NCBI GenBank assembly: GCA_020638035.1
Contig: JACKJI010000003.1
Coordinates: 186,001-250,000, forward strand
Length of the DNA stretch: 64,000 nucleotides
Source of the DNA: Hyphomicrobiaceae bacterium
GTDB lineage: Bacteria > Pseudomonadota > Alphaproteobacteria > Rhizobiales > Hyphomicrobiaceae
Direction of reading: 5' to 3'
Of this stretch, positions 47,173 to 56,770 are shown piece by piece (positions within the stretch are counted from its first letter, which is position 1; every line of letters starts with the position of its first letter). The notes below the pieces were generated by a model that searched no databases, was not told where the DNA came from, and worked only from the letters and a program-made list of their open reading frames with translations. Position numbers and translations under genes: made by a program.

Positions 47173-47700
47173 ATGCAAGCCGAGACGCGATTGTTGTTCG
47201 TCTACGGAACGTTGATGTCGCATGCCAGCAGTGAAATGGGGCGCCGTGAGCGTGCGCAGTTGGATGCTGCAGGCCGCATCGTCGGCCCCGCCTTTGTCAC
47301 CGGCCAGCTGTTCGATCTGGGTGCCTATCCCGGTTTCGTAGCAAGTAGGTCCGGTGCGGGCGTGTCGGCACCCGCCACTGACAACGGACGCATCGCGGGT
47401 ATGAGCGCTCACGAGACTTGCGGCCTGGACGACACGAGTAAACCCGAAGCTGTCGTATCGCGGGTCTATGGCGAGTTGCGCGAGCTCGAAGCGCCAGACG
47501 CTGTATTCTCCTGGCTCGACCGTTACGAGGGCATCGATCCTGCTCACCGTGACACGAGCGAATATAGACGCATCGTCTGCGCGGCCACCCCGATTGCCAA
47601 CCTGTCGGTGCTACAGACGCCGGTCGCGGCGTGGATCTACATCTACCAGGGACAGCTCGACGGGGCCCGATTGCTGCCGCGTGGGCGCTGGCCGAGCTGA
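47173..47700 (+). CDS. Gamma-glutamylcyclotransferase-like (AIG2/GGCT) protein
   Basis: A 175-residue protein of the GGCT-like fold. LLFVYGTLMSHASS near the start is the substrate-binding YGTL loop. VSRVYGELRELE and WLDRYEGIDPAH follow, where the Glu of RYEG is the usual catalytic base. A 50-residue insertion (SGAGVSAPATDNGRIAGMSA) separates them and is longer than in typical members. It probably releases 5-oxoproline from gamma-glutamyl amines or peptides. The exact substrate is unknown and it stands alone. Confidence 0.85.
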   Translation: MQAETRLLFVYGTLMSHASSEMGRRERAQLDAAGRIVGPAFVTGQLFDLGAYPGFVASRSGAGVSAPATDNGRIAGMSAHETCGLDDTSKPEAVVSRVYGELRELEAPDAVFSWLDRYEGIDPAHRDTSEYRRIVCAATPIANLSVLQTPVAAWIYIYQGQLDGARLLPRGRWPS

Positions 47701-47983
47701 TGTTCCTGCCGGCAAGGCAACAATGTCCAATATCTGATTGGCGGCGCCTTTCTCGCCGTCGTTAATGGTTCTCGCAGACAAGTGTCATATTGTTCTCGGT
47801 GAGGCGCCGACTTCTGGTCCGATCGAAACGGGCGCTCGACAAGCAAGATCAAGCGTTCGGTCATCGGTAGTGAAACCTGCCGGCCTGCTGGGGAAAGGTG
47901 TCCGGGCAAAATGCGCGCACATTGCCGGCGCGAAGCGGCAACAAGCCGCTCGTAATGATTGATCAACACGGTTTGAGCACGTC

Positions 47984-48724
47984 ATGAATTATACGCGTTG
48001 CATTCGCTTTGCCTCTTTAGGCGAACTCTCGGTCGCCGACCTCGAGCTGGCCGTCGACGTCTGGCTCGACGATGCGCTGAAAGCCCCCTGGGCGACCAAG
48101 GAGTCGATGAAGCTAGCCGGCGTGATGTGCCGATACATGCTGGACCCCGCCGGGAACCAGCTCAACCTCAAGAATATGGAGGACCAGTACCAGCTCAGCG
48201 CCGATGCGGCGCGCCGCTCTCTGGTCCTCTACGCCCTTTACGGGATGATCGACGCCTACAGCACCGACAACAACGAATTGCGTGCCGCATTGCGCCTGTC
48301 ACGACTGCAGACGTTCCGGGTTCTCAAGATCAAGCGTGAGTTGCGCGTGCTCGACGGCGACGTCGGCATCGCTGTGGCCGCCACACCATGGTCTCCGGAG
48401 CCGGTCACCGCGACAAAAGCAGAGAGCAACCAGTCTGAAGCCAAGGTTGCCGAGACGAAGACGGAAGAGCAGCAGCTCCACGGCGAAGGCGCGCAGCCGA
48501 CGCCAGCGCCTATCGCAGAGCCTGCTGGTGCAGCAGAATCGACCTCCGCTTTGCCGGCGGCGGCCGAGCAAGCACGTGAGCCATTGCCCCGTCGACGCAG
48601 TCTGCAGATGCCGTCGACCCGCGATACCGGCGAAGTGCCAATGGAAGATGCAGCACCGGTATCGTCCGGTCAGGATGCGCTGGCTCGTTCCCTGCAGCGG
48701 CTGCAACGACGCATGGTAGTCTGA
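47984..48724 (+). CDS. Hypothetical protein with helical N-terminus and disordered tail
   Basis: A 246-residue protein, not recognised. Residues 1-125 are predicted helical and well mixed (FASLGELSVADLELAVDVWL, DALKAPWATKESMKLAGVMC), with LRLSRLQTFRVLKIKRELRV at the end of the domain. Residues 125-235 are low complexity, rich in Ala, Glu, Pro, Thr and Gln, and likely disordered. The tail ends in a basic stretch (SLQRLQRRMVV). No signal or membrane segment. Alone on the strand between the GGCT-like gene and a convergent GST gene. Confidence 0.75.
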   Translation: MNYTRCIRFASLGELSVADLELAVDVWLDDALKAPWATKESMKLAGVMCRYMLDPAGNQLNLKNMEDQYQLSADAARRSLVLYALYGMIDAYSTDNNELRAALRLSRLQTFRVLKIKRELRVLDGDVGIAVAATPWSPEPVTATKAESNQSEAKVAETKTEEQQLHGEGAQPTPAPIAEPAGAAESTSALPAAAEQAREPLPRRRSLQMPSTRDTGEVPMEDAAPVSSGQDALARSLQRLQRRMVV

Positions 48725-48807
48725 GCATCAGACGATCGCGTAGCGATGAGTCATCCTGCCTCCTGATCCCGTAGCGCTGTATCGCTGCGCGCCGAGCAGG
48801 TCTGCAA

Positions 48808-49422
48808 TCAAGCAGGCGGTCGCGTCGTGTCGTAGGCCGGCACTGCATTCTCGAATTGTTGTAGCCAGTTGACGAGACGCGGACGTCCCTGCCGCCAGCG
48901 CTTCTCATGACGCAGATCGAGGTGGCCAAGTGCACAGGCGAGTGCAATGCCTGCGTAATCGGGAGCGCCATCCCAGTTTGGCGGGGCCATCTCGAAATGG
49001 TCCAGTCCTGCGTCCACCTTGGCTTGTTGCCGAGCCACCCACGTGGTGCTGCGCTCGTTGGGCTGTCGCAGCAGCGTCTCGTAAAAGACGAGAATACCAG
49101 CCTCCGCAATGCCGTCGGCAAGCGCAGCCTGCGTCAGCGTCGTCCACCGCGCCGGCCCGGTCTGAGGTATCAGCCGCGGCGCATCAGCCGCTCCCAGCGT
49201 GTCGATGTATTCGCAGATGACGCGGCTGTCGAACAGCCGCGTTCCGTCGTCGAGCACTAAAACCGGGATCTTGCCCAACGGGTTGTTGGTGACGAGTTCC
49301 GCATTTCCAGGAGGATTGGTGTCCGCCTTTTCGACGGCGATCTGATTTTCGATGCCCTTGATGGCAGCGGCCAGCCGAACCTTGCGCCCAAACGGCGTCG
49401 TGGGAGATGTCAGAAGCTTCAT
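48808..49422 (-). CDS. Glutathione S-transferase family protein
   Basis: A 204-residue GST. The N-terminal thioredoxin-like domain starts MKLLTSPTTPFGRKVRLAA, with the Ser/Thr-Pro region near the usual catalytic residue, and carries NPLGKIPVLVLDDG with the cis-Pro, followed by LFDSRVICEYID. The C-terminal helical domain includes WDGAPDYAGIALACALGHLD. It likely conjugates or binds glutathione with an unknown substrate. Convergent with the preceding hypothetical gene, with no operon partner. Confidence 0.92.
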   Translation of the reverse strand: MKLLTSPTTPFGRKVRLAAAIKGIENQIAVEKADTNPPGNAELVTNNPLGKIPVLVLDDGTRLFDSRVICEYIDTLGAADAPRLIPQTGPARWTTLTQAALADGIAEAGILVFYETLLRQPNERSTTWVARQQAKVDAGLDHFEMAPPNWDGAPDYAGIALACALGHLDLRHEKRWRQGRPRLVNWLQQFENAVPAYDTTRPPA

Positions 49423-49951
49423 GCGCCCCGCCTGGAATTGTGTGCAACGGTTCGCGGCGGCCCGCTCATCGGCGCCACCTAGCCGTTCGGCAGGGATGTA
49501 AGCGGCAGGTCGGATTGGGTGTCAACTCACCTTCAACGCTGCTCTGCTCAACTTGCCGCGAGCGCAGCACCAGGTGACATGGCGCTTCACCGCGACCGCC
49601 GGATCAGTTCGTCAAAAACTTGGCTTGTTTCGCAGCTGCGCAGCGTGCGTGCCCCAGAGTGCGCGCTACCGCTCAAGCCGTGCTGACTCCGGCTTTTCGC
49701 TCGAACGTACATCGAAAAAGGGGATCGAAGGTTGAGGAGGAGCGATCGGCAGTGCCGGCGTCCCTCAACGCGCCGAACGGTCTCCCGCAAGACCGTCCCA
49801 CCGCTCCTCCTCTGGGACCGTCCTTACCTCGACGCTAAGCTGCATCCAATGCATGGAACAGGAATAGGAGCTTATCGGTCACGCATGTCTTGAGATGCGC
49901 GCCAAGCGCCATCACATTCCCCGCCCGCCGATTGACAAACGGTGTTGCGTG
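49423..49951. other. Intergenic region with a structured element
   Basis: About 530 bases between the GST and ABC-F genes. Its 49734-49812 portion folds into nested stems and is listed separately as a possible small RNA. The rest shows no gene and no promoter that I can define. Confidence 0.4.
49734..49812. ncRNA. Candidate structured RNA in the GST/ABC-F intergenic region
   Basis: Outer 11-bp arms GAGGAGGAGCG (49734-49744) and CGCTCCTCCTC (49802-49812) are perfectly complementary. Between them lies a perfect 7-bp hairpin ACGGTCT/AGACCGT (49777-49796) with loop CCCGCA. CTCCTCC is complementary to a Shine-Dalgarno sequence, as in many alphaproteobacterial small RNAs. I cannot assign an RNA family or a strand. 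Confidence 0.35.
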
Positions 49952-51871
49952 TCAGGCGTCAGACGCCGCCCGCGCTTCCTCGTAGGCTTCACCTGCGATC
50001 AGCCAGTCGTCCTCCGCAGTTGCGAGTTGCTTGGCGAGCAATCCGCGCTCCACGGCAGTCTTCTGTGCCCGCTCTGGATCGTTCGCATAAAGACTGCCGT
50101 CCGCCAGCAGCTGGTCGAGCTTCGCGATCTGGTCGGAAAGTTTCGCTACTGTGCGCTCTGCGGCGTCCATCGCCTTCTTCAGCGGCGCGAGTTCTGCGCG
50201 GCGCTCGGCCGCCGCGCGCCGTTGATCCGCGCGCGATGCCGCAGGTTTGCGCTCCCCTGACGGGTCTTGCTCCGCCTCCATGCTGCCAGGCCGGTTGCGC
50301 CCGCCCCGCTCGGCCAGCAGCTCTGCGCGATATCCGTCGATGTCGCCATCGTAGCTCGTCACGGTTCCGTTCCGCACCAGCCACAGTCGGTCCGCGACGG
50401 CATCGACCAGATGCCTGTCGTGGCTGATCAGGATGACGGCACCTTCGAACGCCATCAATGCGTGGATCAGCGCCTCGCGGCTATCGACGTCGAGATGGTT
50501 GGTCGGCTCATCGAGGATCAGCAGGTGGGGTTTATGGAACGCGGTGAGTGCGAGCAGCAGCCGCGCCTTTTCGCCGCCCGACAGGTTGGCGCACTTCGTG
50601 TCCGCCTTGTCGATGCCGAAGCCGAACGTGCCCAGGCGTGTTCGCCGTTGCGCTTCCGTTGCGTCCGGCAGCAGGCGCGTCATGTAGTCGTAGGGTGTTG
50701 CCGCCGGATTGAGCTCGTCGAGTTGATGCTGCGCGAAATAGCCGACCTCGATGCGTGCAGCGCCGAGCACTTGGCCGTGCGTCGGTGACAGCTTGCCCGA
50801 GATGAGCTTGGCAAACGTCGATTTGCCATTGCCGTTCTGGCCGAGCAGGGCAATGCGGTCGTCCTGGTCGATGCGCAGGTTGAGGTTCGTAAGCACGGGT
50901 GGATCGTCGCCATAACCGACCGCGGCGTTCTCCAGCCGCAGGATCGGGCTTGCAACGAGCTTCTCTGGTGACGGCAGCAGGAACGGTGCAACACGCTCAT
51001 CCACCTGCTCCGCGATCGGTTTCATTCTGGCCAGCGCCTTGACGCGGCTCTGTGCCTGGCGCGCTTTGGTGGCCTTTGCCTTGAACCTGTCGATGAACGT
51101 CTGAATGCGCCGCCGCTCGTCGTCTTGCTTCTTCTTCAGCTTCAGTTCCAGGCGCTGCCGCTCGCGACGCGTTTCCTCGAAGTCGTCGTAGCCGCCGGTG
51201 TAGAGCGTCAGGCGTCCGCGCTCCAGGTGCAGGATCGAACTGACGGCCGTATTGAGCAGGTCGCGATCGTGGCTGACGATCAGCACCGTCTGCGGGTAGC
51301 TCTTGAGATAGCTCTCCAGCCACAGCGTGCCTTCCAGGTCGAGATAGTTGGTCGGCTCGTCGAGCAGCAGGATTTCCGGTTCCAGGAACAGGACAGAAGC
51401 AAGTGCCACGCGCATGCGCCAGCCGCCGGAGAACTCGCGACAGGCCCGCCGCTGCCGCGTCTCGTCGAAGCCGAGGCCGGCGAGGATCTGCGCTGCGCGT
51501 GCGGGCGCGGCATGCGCGCCGATGTCCTGCAGCCGCACCTGGATCTCCGCGATCCTGTGCGGGTCGGTCGCCGATTCCGCCTCAGCCAACAGGGCAGCAC
51601 GCTCCGCATCCGTCGACAGCACCCAGTCGATGAGGCTTGCTTCGCCGCCGGGGGCTTCCTGCGCGACATATCCGATGCGGTGATTGCGAGGCACGCCGAT
51701 CGAGCCGGCATCGGGGAAAAGCTCGCCATTGATGAGGCGCAGCAGCGTCGTCTTGCCAGCACCGTTTCGACCGACCAGCCCAACCTTGTGGCCGCCGGGG
51801 ATGGCCACCGTCGCGCCGTCGAAAATCGGCTTTCCTTCGATGCGATAGACGAGTTCGTTGATGTGCAGCAT
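49952..51871 (-). CDS. ABC-F family ATPase (ribosome-associated type)
   Basis: A 639-residue protein with two ABC domains and no membrane segments. Domain 1: Walker A GRNGAGKTTLL (35-45) and signature FSGGWRMRVALAS. A charged linker follows (RRIQTFIDRFKAKATKARQA). Domain 2: Walker A GQNGNGKSTFAKL, signature LSGGEKARLLLAL and Walker B LLILDEPTNHLD. The C-terminal region is charged and helical, like the coiled coil of Uup. ABC-F proteins act on ribosomes, not in transport. The ATG at 51871 starts the conserved fold; the frame is open upstream. Confidence 0.95.
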   Translation of the reverse strand: MLHINELVYRIEGKPIFDGATVAIPGGHKVGLVGRNGAGKTTLLRLINGELFPDAGSIGVPRNHRIGYVAQEAPGGEASLIDWVLSTDAERAALLAEAESATDPHRIAEIQVRLQDIGAHAAPARAAQILAGLGFDETRQRRACREFSGGWRMRVALASVLFLEPEILLLDEPTNYLDLEGTLWLESYLKSYPQTVLIVSHDRDLLNTAVSSILHLERGRLTLYTGGYDDFEETRRERQRLELKLKKKQDDERRRIQTFIDRFKAKATKARQAQSRVKALARMKPIAEQVDERVAPFLLPSPEKLVASPILRLENAAVGYGDDPPVLTNLNLRIDQDDRIALLGQNGNGKSTFAKLISGKLSPTHGQVLGAARIEVGYFAQHQLDELNPAATPYDYMTRLLPDATEAQRRTRLGTFGFGIDKADTKCANLSGGEKARLLLALTAFHKPHLLILDEPTNHLDVDSREALIHALMAFEGAVILISHDRHLVDAVADRLWLVRNGTVTSYDGDIDGYRAELLAERGGRNRPGSMEAEQDPSGERKPAASRADQRRAAAERRAELAPLKKAMDAAERTVAKLSDQIAKLDQLLADGSLYANDPERAQKTAVERGLLAKQLATAEDDWLIAGEAYEEARAASDA

Positions 51872-52051
51872 GGGGTGCGGGTGAGCCGTCTGAAGCCCGA
51901 TCGGCTGAGAGGAAAACTCGCGCCATTCCATCGAAGGCGTGATCGAGGCACTTGAACAAGGACGTGGAGCAGGCCACCGCCGACCGAGGCGAGCCCACCA
52001 AGATTGAACCTGCTCGGGCACGCAGGGCTGGAGGTCTCGCTGCGCCCTGGG

Positions 52052-52399
52052 TCAGATGACGATGTCGAAGCGTGCGAGGATGCGGACCATGGCGAAATAG
52101 GCGGCCGCCGTCAAACCTGAAGCTGCTGTAAGGGCCGTCCAGAATCCCCAGCCGCTACGCAGCAGCGCCGGCAATGCGACGAAGAACACCAGCGAGGCGA
52201 GTACCAGCCAGAAGATGCCTTGAGACAGCGACGCGATCCGCTCGCTATCCCGTGTGTCGTGCCACAGCCAGATGATCGCGAGCACAGAGGTCACAGGCAG
52301 CGAGGCGACCAACGCACCAAAGAGGCTCGAGCGCTTGGCGGCCTCGGTGATCGCCACGACCAGCAGCGCGGTCATGGCGACCTTGAGGGCGGTCTGCAT
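52052..52399 (-). CDS. DUF3147-family small membrane protein
   Basis: A 115-residue protein with four hydrophobic helices (VAMTALLVVAITEAAK, LVASLPVTSVLAIIWLW, IFWLVLASLVFFVALPALL, AAYFAMVRILARF). The second helix and the WLWHDTRDSERIASLS loop fit DUF3147, an uncharacterised integral membrane family. It starts 15 bases after the end of the GYF-domain gene and is probably cotranscribed with it. GGAGCG lies just upstream. Confidence 0.8.
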   Translation of the reverse strand: MQTALKVAMTALLVVAITEAAKRSSLFGALVASLPVTSVLAIIWLWHDTRDSERIASLSQGIFWLVLASLVFFVALPALLRSGWGFWTALTAASGLTAAAYFAMVRILARFDIVI

Positions 52400-52413
52400 A
52401 GAGGCGCTCCAAC

Positions 52414-54114
52414 TCAGCCGGCGACGACGGGGCGCAGCGTCTCAAACAAAAGTCGTTCCTGCACGGCGGCATCAGAAATCGCAATGTGTGCTTTGAACCA
52501 GTCGCGTACCATCGTGCAGACCCGCGCCGGCGGTGCCTTGGCCAGGGCCTTGGGATCGGCGAAGAGCTGCAGATCGGCCTGGCTCCACCCGAGCTTTCCA
52601 AGCTCGGAGGCAAGCACGTCGTAGTCGCCCTTCTTCGGGCGCTCATGCGACGTCGGACGCGCCGTGCCCGCGTCGATGGCTTCGAAGATCGCCAGCGCCT
52701 GTGCTTCCAGGGCAGGAGCGCTCTGCGGCCGGTGGAACATGTCCACGCTTTTTGCGCTCACTTCTCCCTGGCTGATGAAGCTGTAGCAGGCATCAGCGCC
52801 GTTTTCCGACATCGATTGCAGGTTCTCGAGGAACGCGGTCGCGATCGCTTTCAGCCGTCCCATATCGGCCTGCAATGCAGCGTCGGCATGCTTGCGGCGC
52901 AGGCCGACGAGACCTTCGACCAGACTCTTGGTGGCATCCCGGGCAGGCTCGTTTCCACCACCGAGGGCGGCAGCCTCGGCCATGCGCGCGCCATACCAAT
53001 CCGGATAGACGCGCTTCATATGCTGCCAGAGCTTGCTCTTCTGGTAGTAGGTGTCCATGGCCGCTGCCGCATCGGCGGACGCAGCCGTCGGCGAGATCGC
53101 CGATTCCGTTGCCGCGATCCGCGTCGATGGATCGGGTGTGGCCTGTGTATTGGCGCTCGCGTCGCTGGGCGCGGGGGTGCTCGTAGCCGGTGCCGGGGGC
53201 ATGGTGGTGACGACGCCCGGCACGACAGGTATTGCGGCTGGCTGTGGTCTCGGTTTCTCGACTTGCAGCGCGGCCGTCTCTGCCGGCTTTGGCGTCGTCT
53301 CGGCCCGGATCACCGGAACCTCGGCTTTCTTTCCGCCCTCGAGACCGGCCACGCCGAGGATCGCATCCTTGTGGGTGATCAGGTAGGCGCCGCTGCCGCC
53401 GATCAGCGCGACGAGAACGCCCGCCAGCGCCAGACGCATTCCGCGCCCTGATCCGCCAGCCTCCGTGACAGGTGAGGAGATCTGTGCCGGTTCGAGTGGC
53501 GCCGCATATGAGCCAGCCTGTGCGGATGGGCGCGGTGCCGACTTGTTGTCTTGTGCGGTGTGCTGCGCTGTGGGGCGTGCGCTGCTGGTTGCGCGCTGCT
53601 CGGGCGAGCGGGCAGGGGATACGCCGGCGGCTGCGGTCGCATAAGGCTGGGCGACCGAGCGCTGCGCGCCCGCGCCGGCACTTGCGGAGGTGCTTGTCGC
53701 GGGGCTCGATGCCGTGGCTGCCATGCCGGACGTGGCTGGGCTTGTGGACGCGGGTTGCCCTTGCGCGGCGGGCGCACCGCCACCGGACATCCTCTGCATA
53801 TCCGGCTGAGCTTGCGCGCCCCGGCCGGAGGCCGGCGATGCAGAAGGAGTAGTGGTCCGCGCTGCGGCCGGGGGATCGTTGGGTGAGCCGTCGCCCGATC
53901 GTGGTGGTGTTCCGGGGAGCGCGTCGCGCCCGACCTGTCCAGGGAATACGGCATCCGCCTGTCGCCAATCGGCGAAACCAGGCCGCCACAAGAGATCGGT
54001 CGGCCGCAGGTAGCCATTCGTGACGAACAGCTGCAGCTCGGTGTCCGATATGGGCCCGTGCTGCTGGCCGTCACGAGCGATATACCAGAGGTTGTCCGTC
54101 GTGTTGCCTGTCAT
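52414..54114 (-). CDS. GYF_2-domain membrane protein with disordered linker
   Basis: A 566-residue protein. Residues about 7-58 are a GYF_2 domain (NLWYIARDGQQHGPISDTEL, then TDLLWRPGFADWRQA), a protein-interaction module. About 60-215 is Ala/Pro/Ser/Gln-rich and likely disordered. One membrane helix follows (GMRLALAGVLVALIGGSGAY). The C-terminal 300 residues carry a Pro-rich stretch and then a helical domain (AMDTYYQKSKLWQHMKRVYP). The predicted layout is a cytosolic N-terminal GYF domain and a periplasmic C-terminus. The start is uncertain: the frame is open to 54342 and Met at 54156 is also possible. Confidence 0.85.
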   Translation of the reverse strand: MTGNTTDNLWYIARDGQQHGPISDTELQLFVTNGYLRPTDLLWRPGFADWRQADAVFPGQVGRDALPGTPPRSGDGSPNDPPAAARTTTPSASPASGRGAQAQPDMQRMSGGGAPAAQGQPASTSPATSGMAATASSPATSTSASAGAGAQRSVAQPYATAAAGVSPARSPEQRATSSARPTAQHTAQDNKSAPRPSAQAGSYAAPLEPAQISSPVTEAGGSGRGMRLALAGVLVALIGGSGAYLITHKDAILGVAGLEGGKKAEVPVIRAETTPKPAETAALQVEKPRPQPAAIPVVPGVVTTMPPAPATSTPAPSDASANTQATPDPSTRIAATESAISPTAASADAAAAMDTYYQKSKLWQHMKRVYPDWYGARMAEAAALGGGNEPARDATKSLVEGLVGLRRKHADAALQADMGRLKAIATAFLENLQSMSENGADACYSFISQGEVSAKSVDMFHRPQSAPALEAQALAIFEAIDAGTARPTSHERPKKGDYDVLASELGKLGWSQADLQLFADPKALAKAPPARVCTMVRDWFKAHIAISDAAVQERLLFETLRPVVAG

Positions 54115-54546
54115 GGAGGCTTGTCCATCCCCGCTTGCATGCTGCTGCTGCGCCATGCCCGACGCCACGCCGGCGGGCTGCCTGTGCCCGCTGTGCCCGG
54201 CTTGCGATCCTGCAGACTCAGCAGTTCGCCGCGATATGAGCACTTTTTGGTCCGAACCCGCGTCAGCGTCAATCGGCAGGGGGCGTGGCATCCCCGATTG
54301 GGAGCCGATTTTTCGCCGCGTTTGAAGCCTCAGACCAGCCATTGCAGTGCGCTTGACGTGCCATGAAGGCCGCTGCTTGCCCCTGTTGAGCGCATAAACC
54401 CGGCAATTGCACGGCGAAATCCTTGCCTGCGTTGGACAATCCGCGCCGGCTGGCTTGCTGGCGCCTGTTCCGGCAGCTATAAGGCGCCGCGATCAACAGG
54501 AAATCCGCCAAATCGCCGAACAGGCACGAGACGAGAGACACCCAAA

Positions 54547-54969
54547 ATGGCAATCGAGCGCACTTTTTCCATTATCAAGCCGGACGCCACGCGCCGCAAT
54601 CTGACTGGCGCGATCAATGCCGTCATTGAGAAATCCGGCCTGCGCATCGTCGCGCAGAAGCGTGTGCGCTGGACACGGGCGCAGGCGGAGAAGTTCTACG
54701 AGGAGCACGCTGCGCGCCCCTTTTACGGTGAGCTGGTCGACTTCATGACCTCAGGTCCCATCGTACTCCAGGTGCTGGAGGGTGAAGGTGCCATCGCCAA
54801 ATATCGCGAAGTGATGGGTGCGACCGATCCTGCCCAGGCCGCCGAAGGTACTGTCCGCAAGCAGTTCGCGGTCTCGAAGGGCGAGAACTCGACCCACGGT
54901 TCCGACAGCCCGGCGTCCGCCGAGCGCGAGATCGCCTTGAATTTCCGACTTGACGAGATCGTTGGTTGA
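54547..54969 (+). CDS. ndk: Nucleoside diphosphate kinase
   Basis: A 140-residue enzyme that balances nucleoside triphosphate pools using ATP. It opens IERTFSIIKPDATRRNLTGA. The catalytic His117 is in NSTHGSDSPASAEREI, the family signature. Length and sequence are fully canonical. Monocistronic here, with the divergent GYF-domain gene upstream. Confidence 0.98.
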   Translation: MAIERTFSIIKPDATRRNLTGAINAVIEKSGLRIVAQKRVRWTRAQAEKFYEEHAARPFYGELVDFMTSGPIVLQVLEGEGAIAKYREVMGATDPAQAAEGTVRKQFAVSKGENSTHGSDSPASAEREIALNFRLDEIVG

Positions 54970-55411
54970 CCACAGCGGCACGGGTGTTCGATGTGGATGG
55001 AGTGAGTTCAAGCGGGCTTGGCCATCTGCTCGCACCACTCTCGCCGCTTGCGCGGCGTCTGTCGTCGCCTCGCGCTGTGGACCATGCCCTGTGCAAGAGC
55101 CACACGTCCGGCGGCGCTGGCGATGCGGATGCGGTCCCGCCGCGCGCAGTGTTGGCCGGGCTCATCCAGAGCCCATTGAACTGGAAATATTAGGTCCGGC
55201 ACCGGAAGGTGGCTTGATCGACCGACCGGTGGCCCGCCCTTCAGGCCACCCGACCTGACCGGCTCATCGCGTGGTTGTGCCACGCTGCTGCGCGGTGCGC
55301 CTTACGGGCGGTGCTTTCGGGCGCCGCCCGTTCTCGTTTGCGCGACGGGGTAGTGTTGCCGTCCAACAGTGGTGCAACTCGCCAGGACGCGGCCAGCCAG
55401 TGGGCCTGTCC
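54970..55411. other. Intergenic region after ndk
   Basis: About 440 bases. A perfect 7-bp hairpin GGTGGCC/GGCCACC (55228-55250) lies in it but without a T tract, so it is not called a terminator. Small open frames have no support. Confidence 0.4.
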
Positions 55412-56770
55412 TCAGCTCAGCTCATGCACCTTGAACATCAGCCCGCCCTTCGGCGTCAGCGTCACCGTGGCGTTGATGGGGGCCGGCACCGGCCCGACAT
55501 ACTCCGGCCGGAAGCGGCGCAACAGGAGGGCCAAGGCCAGCGTATTCTCCACCTGACTCATGGCGCCGCCGATGCAGGAGCGCTTGCCCGCGCCAAACGG
55601 GATATAGGAGTACTTCACCTGCCGCTTGGCGGACTTGTCCGTCCAGCGCTCGGGGCGGAATTCCTCCGGTTCGTCCCAGAACCGCGGATTATGATGCGCG
55701 GAATAGCCGAACAGCACGATGCGATCGCCAGCCTTGATCTCCTTGCCGCCGATGACATCATCCCCGGCGGCGACGCGGATCAGGCCCCACACGGGCGGAT
55801 AAAGCCGCATGGTCTCCTGGATGACGGAGCGCGTGTAGACGAGCGCAGTATAGTCGGCGGCGGTCGGCTCGCGGTCGCCCAGCACCTCCTCGCTCTCCTT
55901 GATGACGCGTTGTGCGGCTTCAGGATGGATTGACAGGAGATAGAGTGCCCAGGCGAGCGTCAGCGCGGTCGTTTCCGTTCCCGCCCACAGGTATTGCTTG
56001 ATCTCGTCGACGGCCTGCTGCCGGTCGAACTCGGGAATGGCGGGATCGGCGACGCAGTCCTCAATGAGCTTCAACAGCGTCTTCTCGCGATGGTCTCGCG
56101 GATCGGCTCCAATCACGGCGGGCGGCACTGCGGCCCAGGCCTCCATCGCCTTTGCCGCATCGAATTCGGTGACCTCGTAGGCGTCGCCCGACTGCTTCTT
56201 CTGGCGGATGCCCTTGTGCTCCTGCACGTCAGTGTAGGTCTTCACGTACTTGAAGACGACGTGCGGGTTGAATGGCATGTCGCGATCGAACAGCGCCTTG
56301 CAGATCATGTCGGCGGCAAGCGTCCAGGTCTGCTCCACCATCTCGAAGGTATCGCCGGCCTTCGCGTGTCTGGCCCAGCCTTCCATCTTCTGCTTGATGG
56401 CCTGGGTGAAGAACGGGATGTAGTCGGCAAACGCGTCGGGATGGAATGCGGGCTGCTGCGGCATGCGGATCTTCTGCCAGAGCGCGCCATCATGGGTGAT
56501 CATCGACTTGCCGAAGATCGGCTTCAGTCCGTCGAAATACTTGATGTAGTTATCGGCCTTCGACACCAGCACGTGCTTGAACAGCTCAGGCTCTGAGATC
56601 AACACGACGCGCTCGGAGCCCATGTTGACCGGGATCACCGGCCCGTAGCGCTCCGCCATCTGGCATAGGATGCTCATCGGGTTCTCGGTATTGCCCTTGA
56701 GAAGTGGCGTCAGCTTGAACCAGACGCTCTGCTCCTCACCGAGAAGCTGCGCTTGTGTTTCGACGGCATT
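55412..56770 (-). CDS. Cytochrome P450 monooxygenase
   Basis: A 452-residue P450. The haem-binding motif FGAGKRSCIGG places the axial ligand at about Cys399. The I-helix oxygen-activation motif is AGTETTALTL, the K-helix ExxR is in QETMRLYPP, and the PERF-like motif is EEFRPERW. No membrane anchor, so cytosolic. The ATG at 56770 has GGAGA upstream; the frame is open to 56998 but the conserved part begins at MNAVETQAQLL. Redox partners are not encoded nearby. The general look is of the CYP4/CYP102-like clade, but the substrate is unknown. Confidence 0.95.
   Translation of the reverse strand, partial: NAVETQAQLLGEEQSVWFKLTPLLKGNTENPMSILCQMAERYGPVIPVNMGSERVVLISEPELFKHVLVSKADNYIKYFDGLKPIFGKSMITHDGALWQKIRMPQQPAFHPDAFADYIPFFTQAIKQKMEGWARHAKAGDTFEMVEQTWTLAADMICKALFDRDMPFNPHVVFKYVKTYTDVQEHKGIRQKKQSGDAYEVTEFDAAKAMEAWAAVPPAVIGADPRDHREKTLLKLIEDCVADPAIPEFDRQQAVDEIKQYLWAGTETTALTLAWALYLLSIHPEAAQRVIKESEEVLGDREPTAADYTALVYTRSVIQETMRLYPPVWGLIRVAAGDDVIGGKEIKAGDRIVLFGYSAHHNPRFWDEPEEFRPERWTDKSAKRQVKYSYIPFGAGKRSCIGGAMSQVENTLALALLLRRFRPEYVGPVPAPINATVTLTPKGGLMFKVHELS

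Noticed and set aside
54970..55411. Search for a tRNA or small gene after ndk
   Set aside because: No cloverleaf with a TTCGAATC-like T arm and no supported reading frame; only a short hairpin without a T tract.
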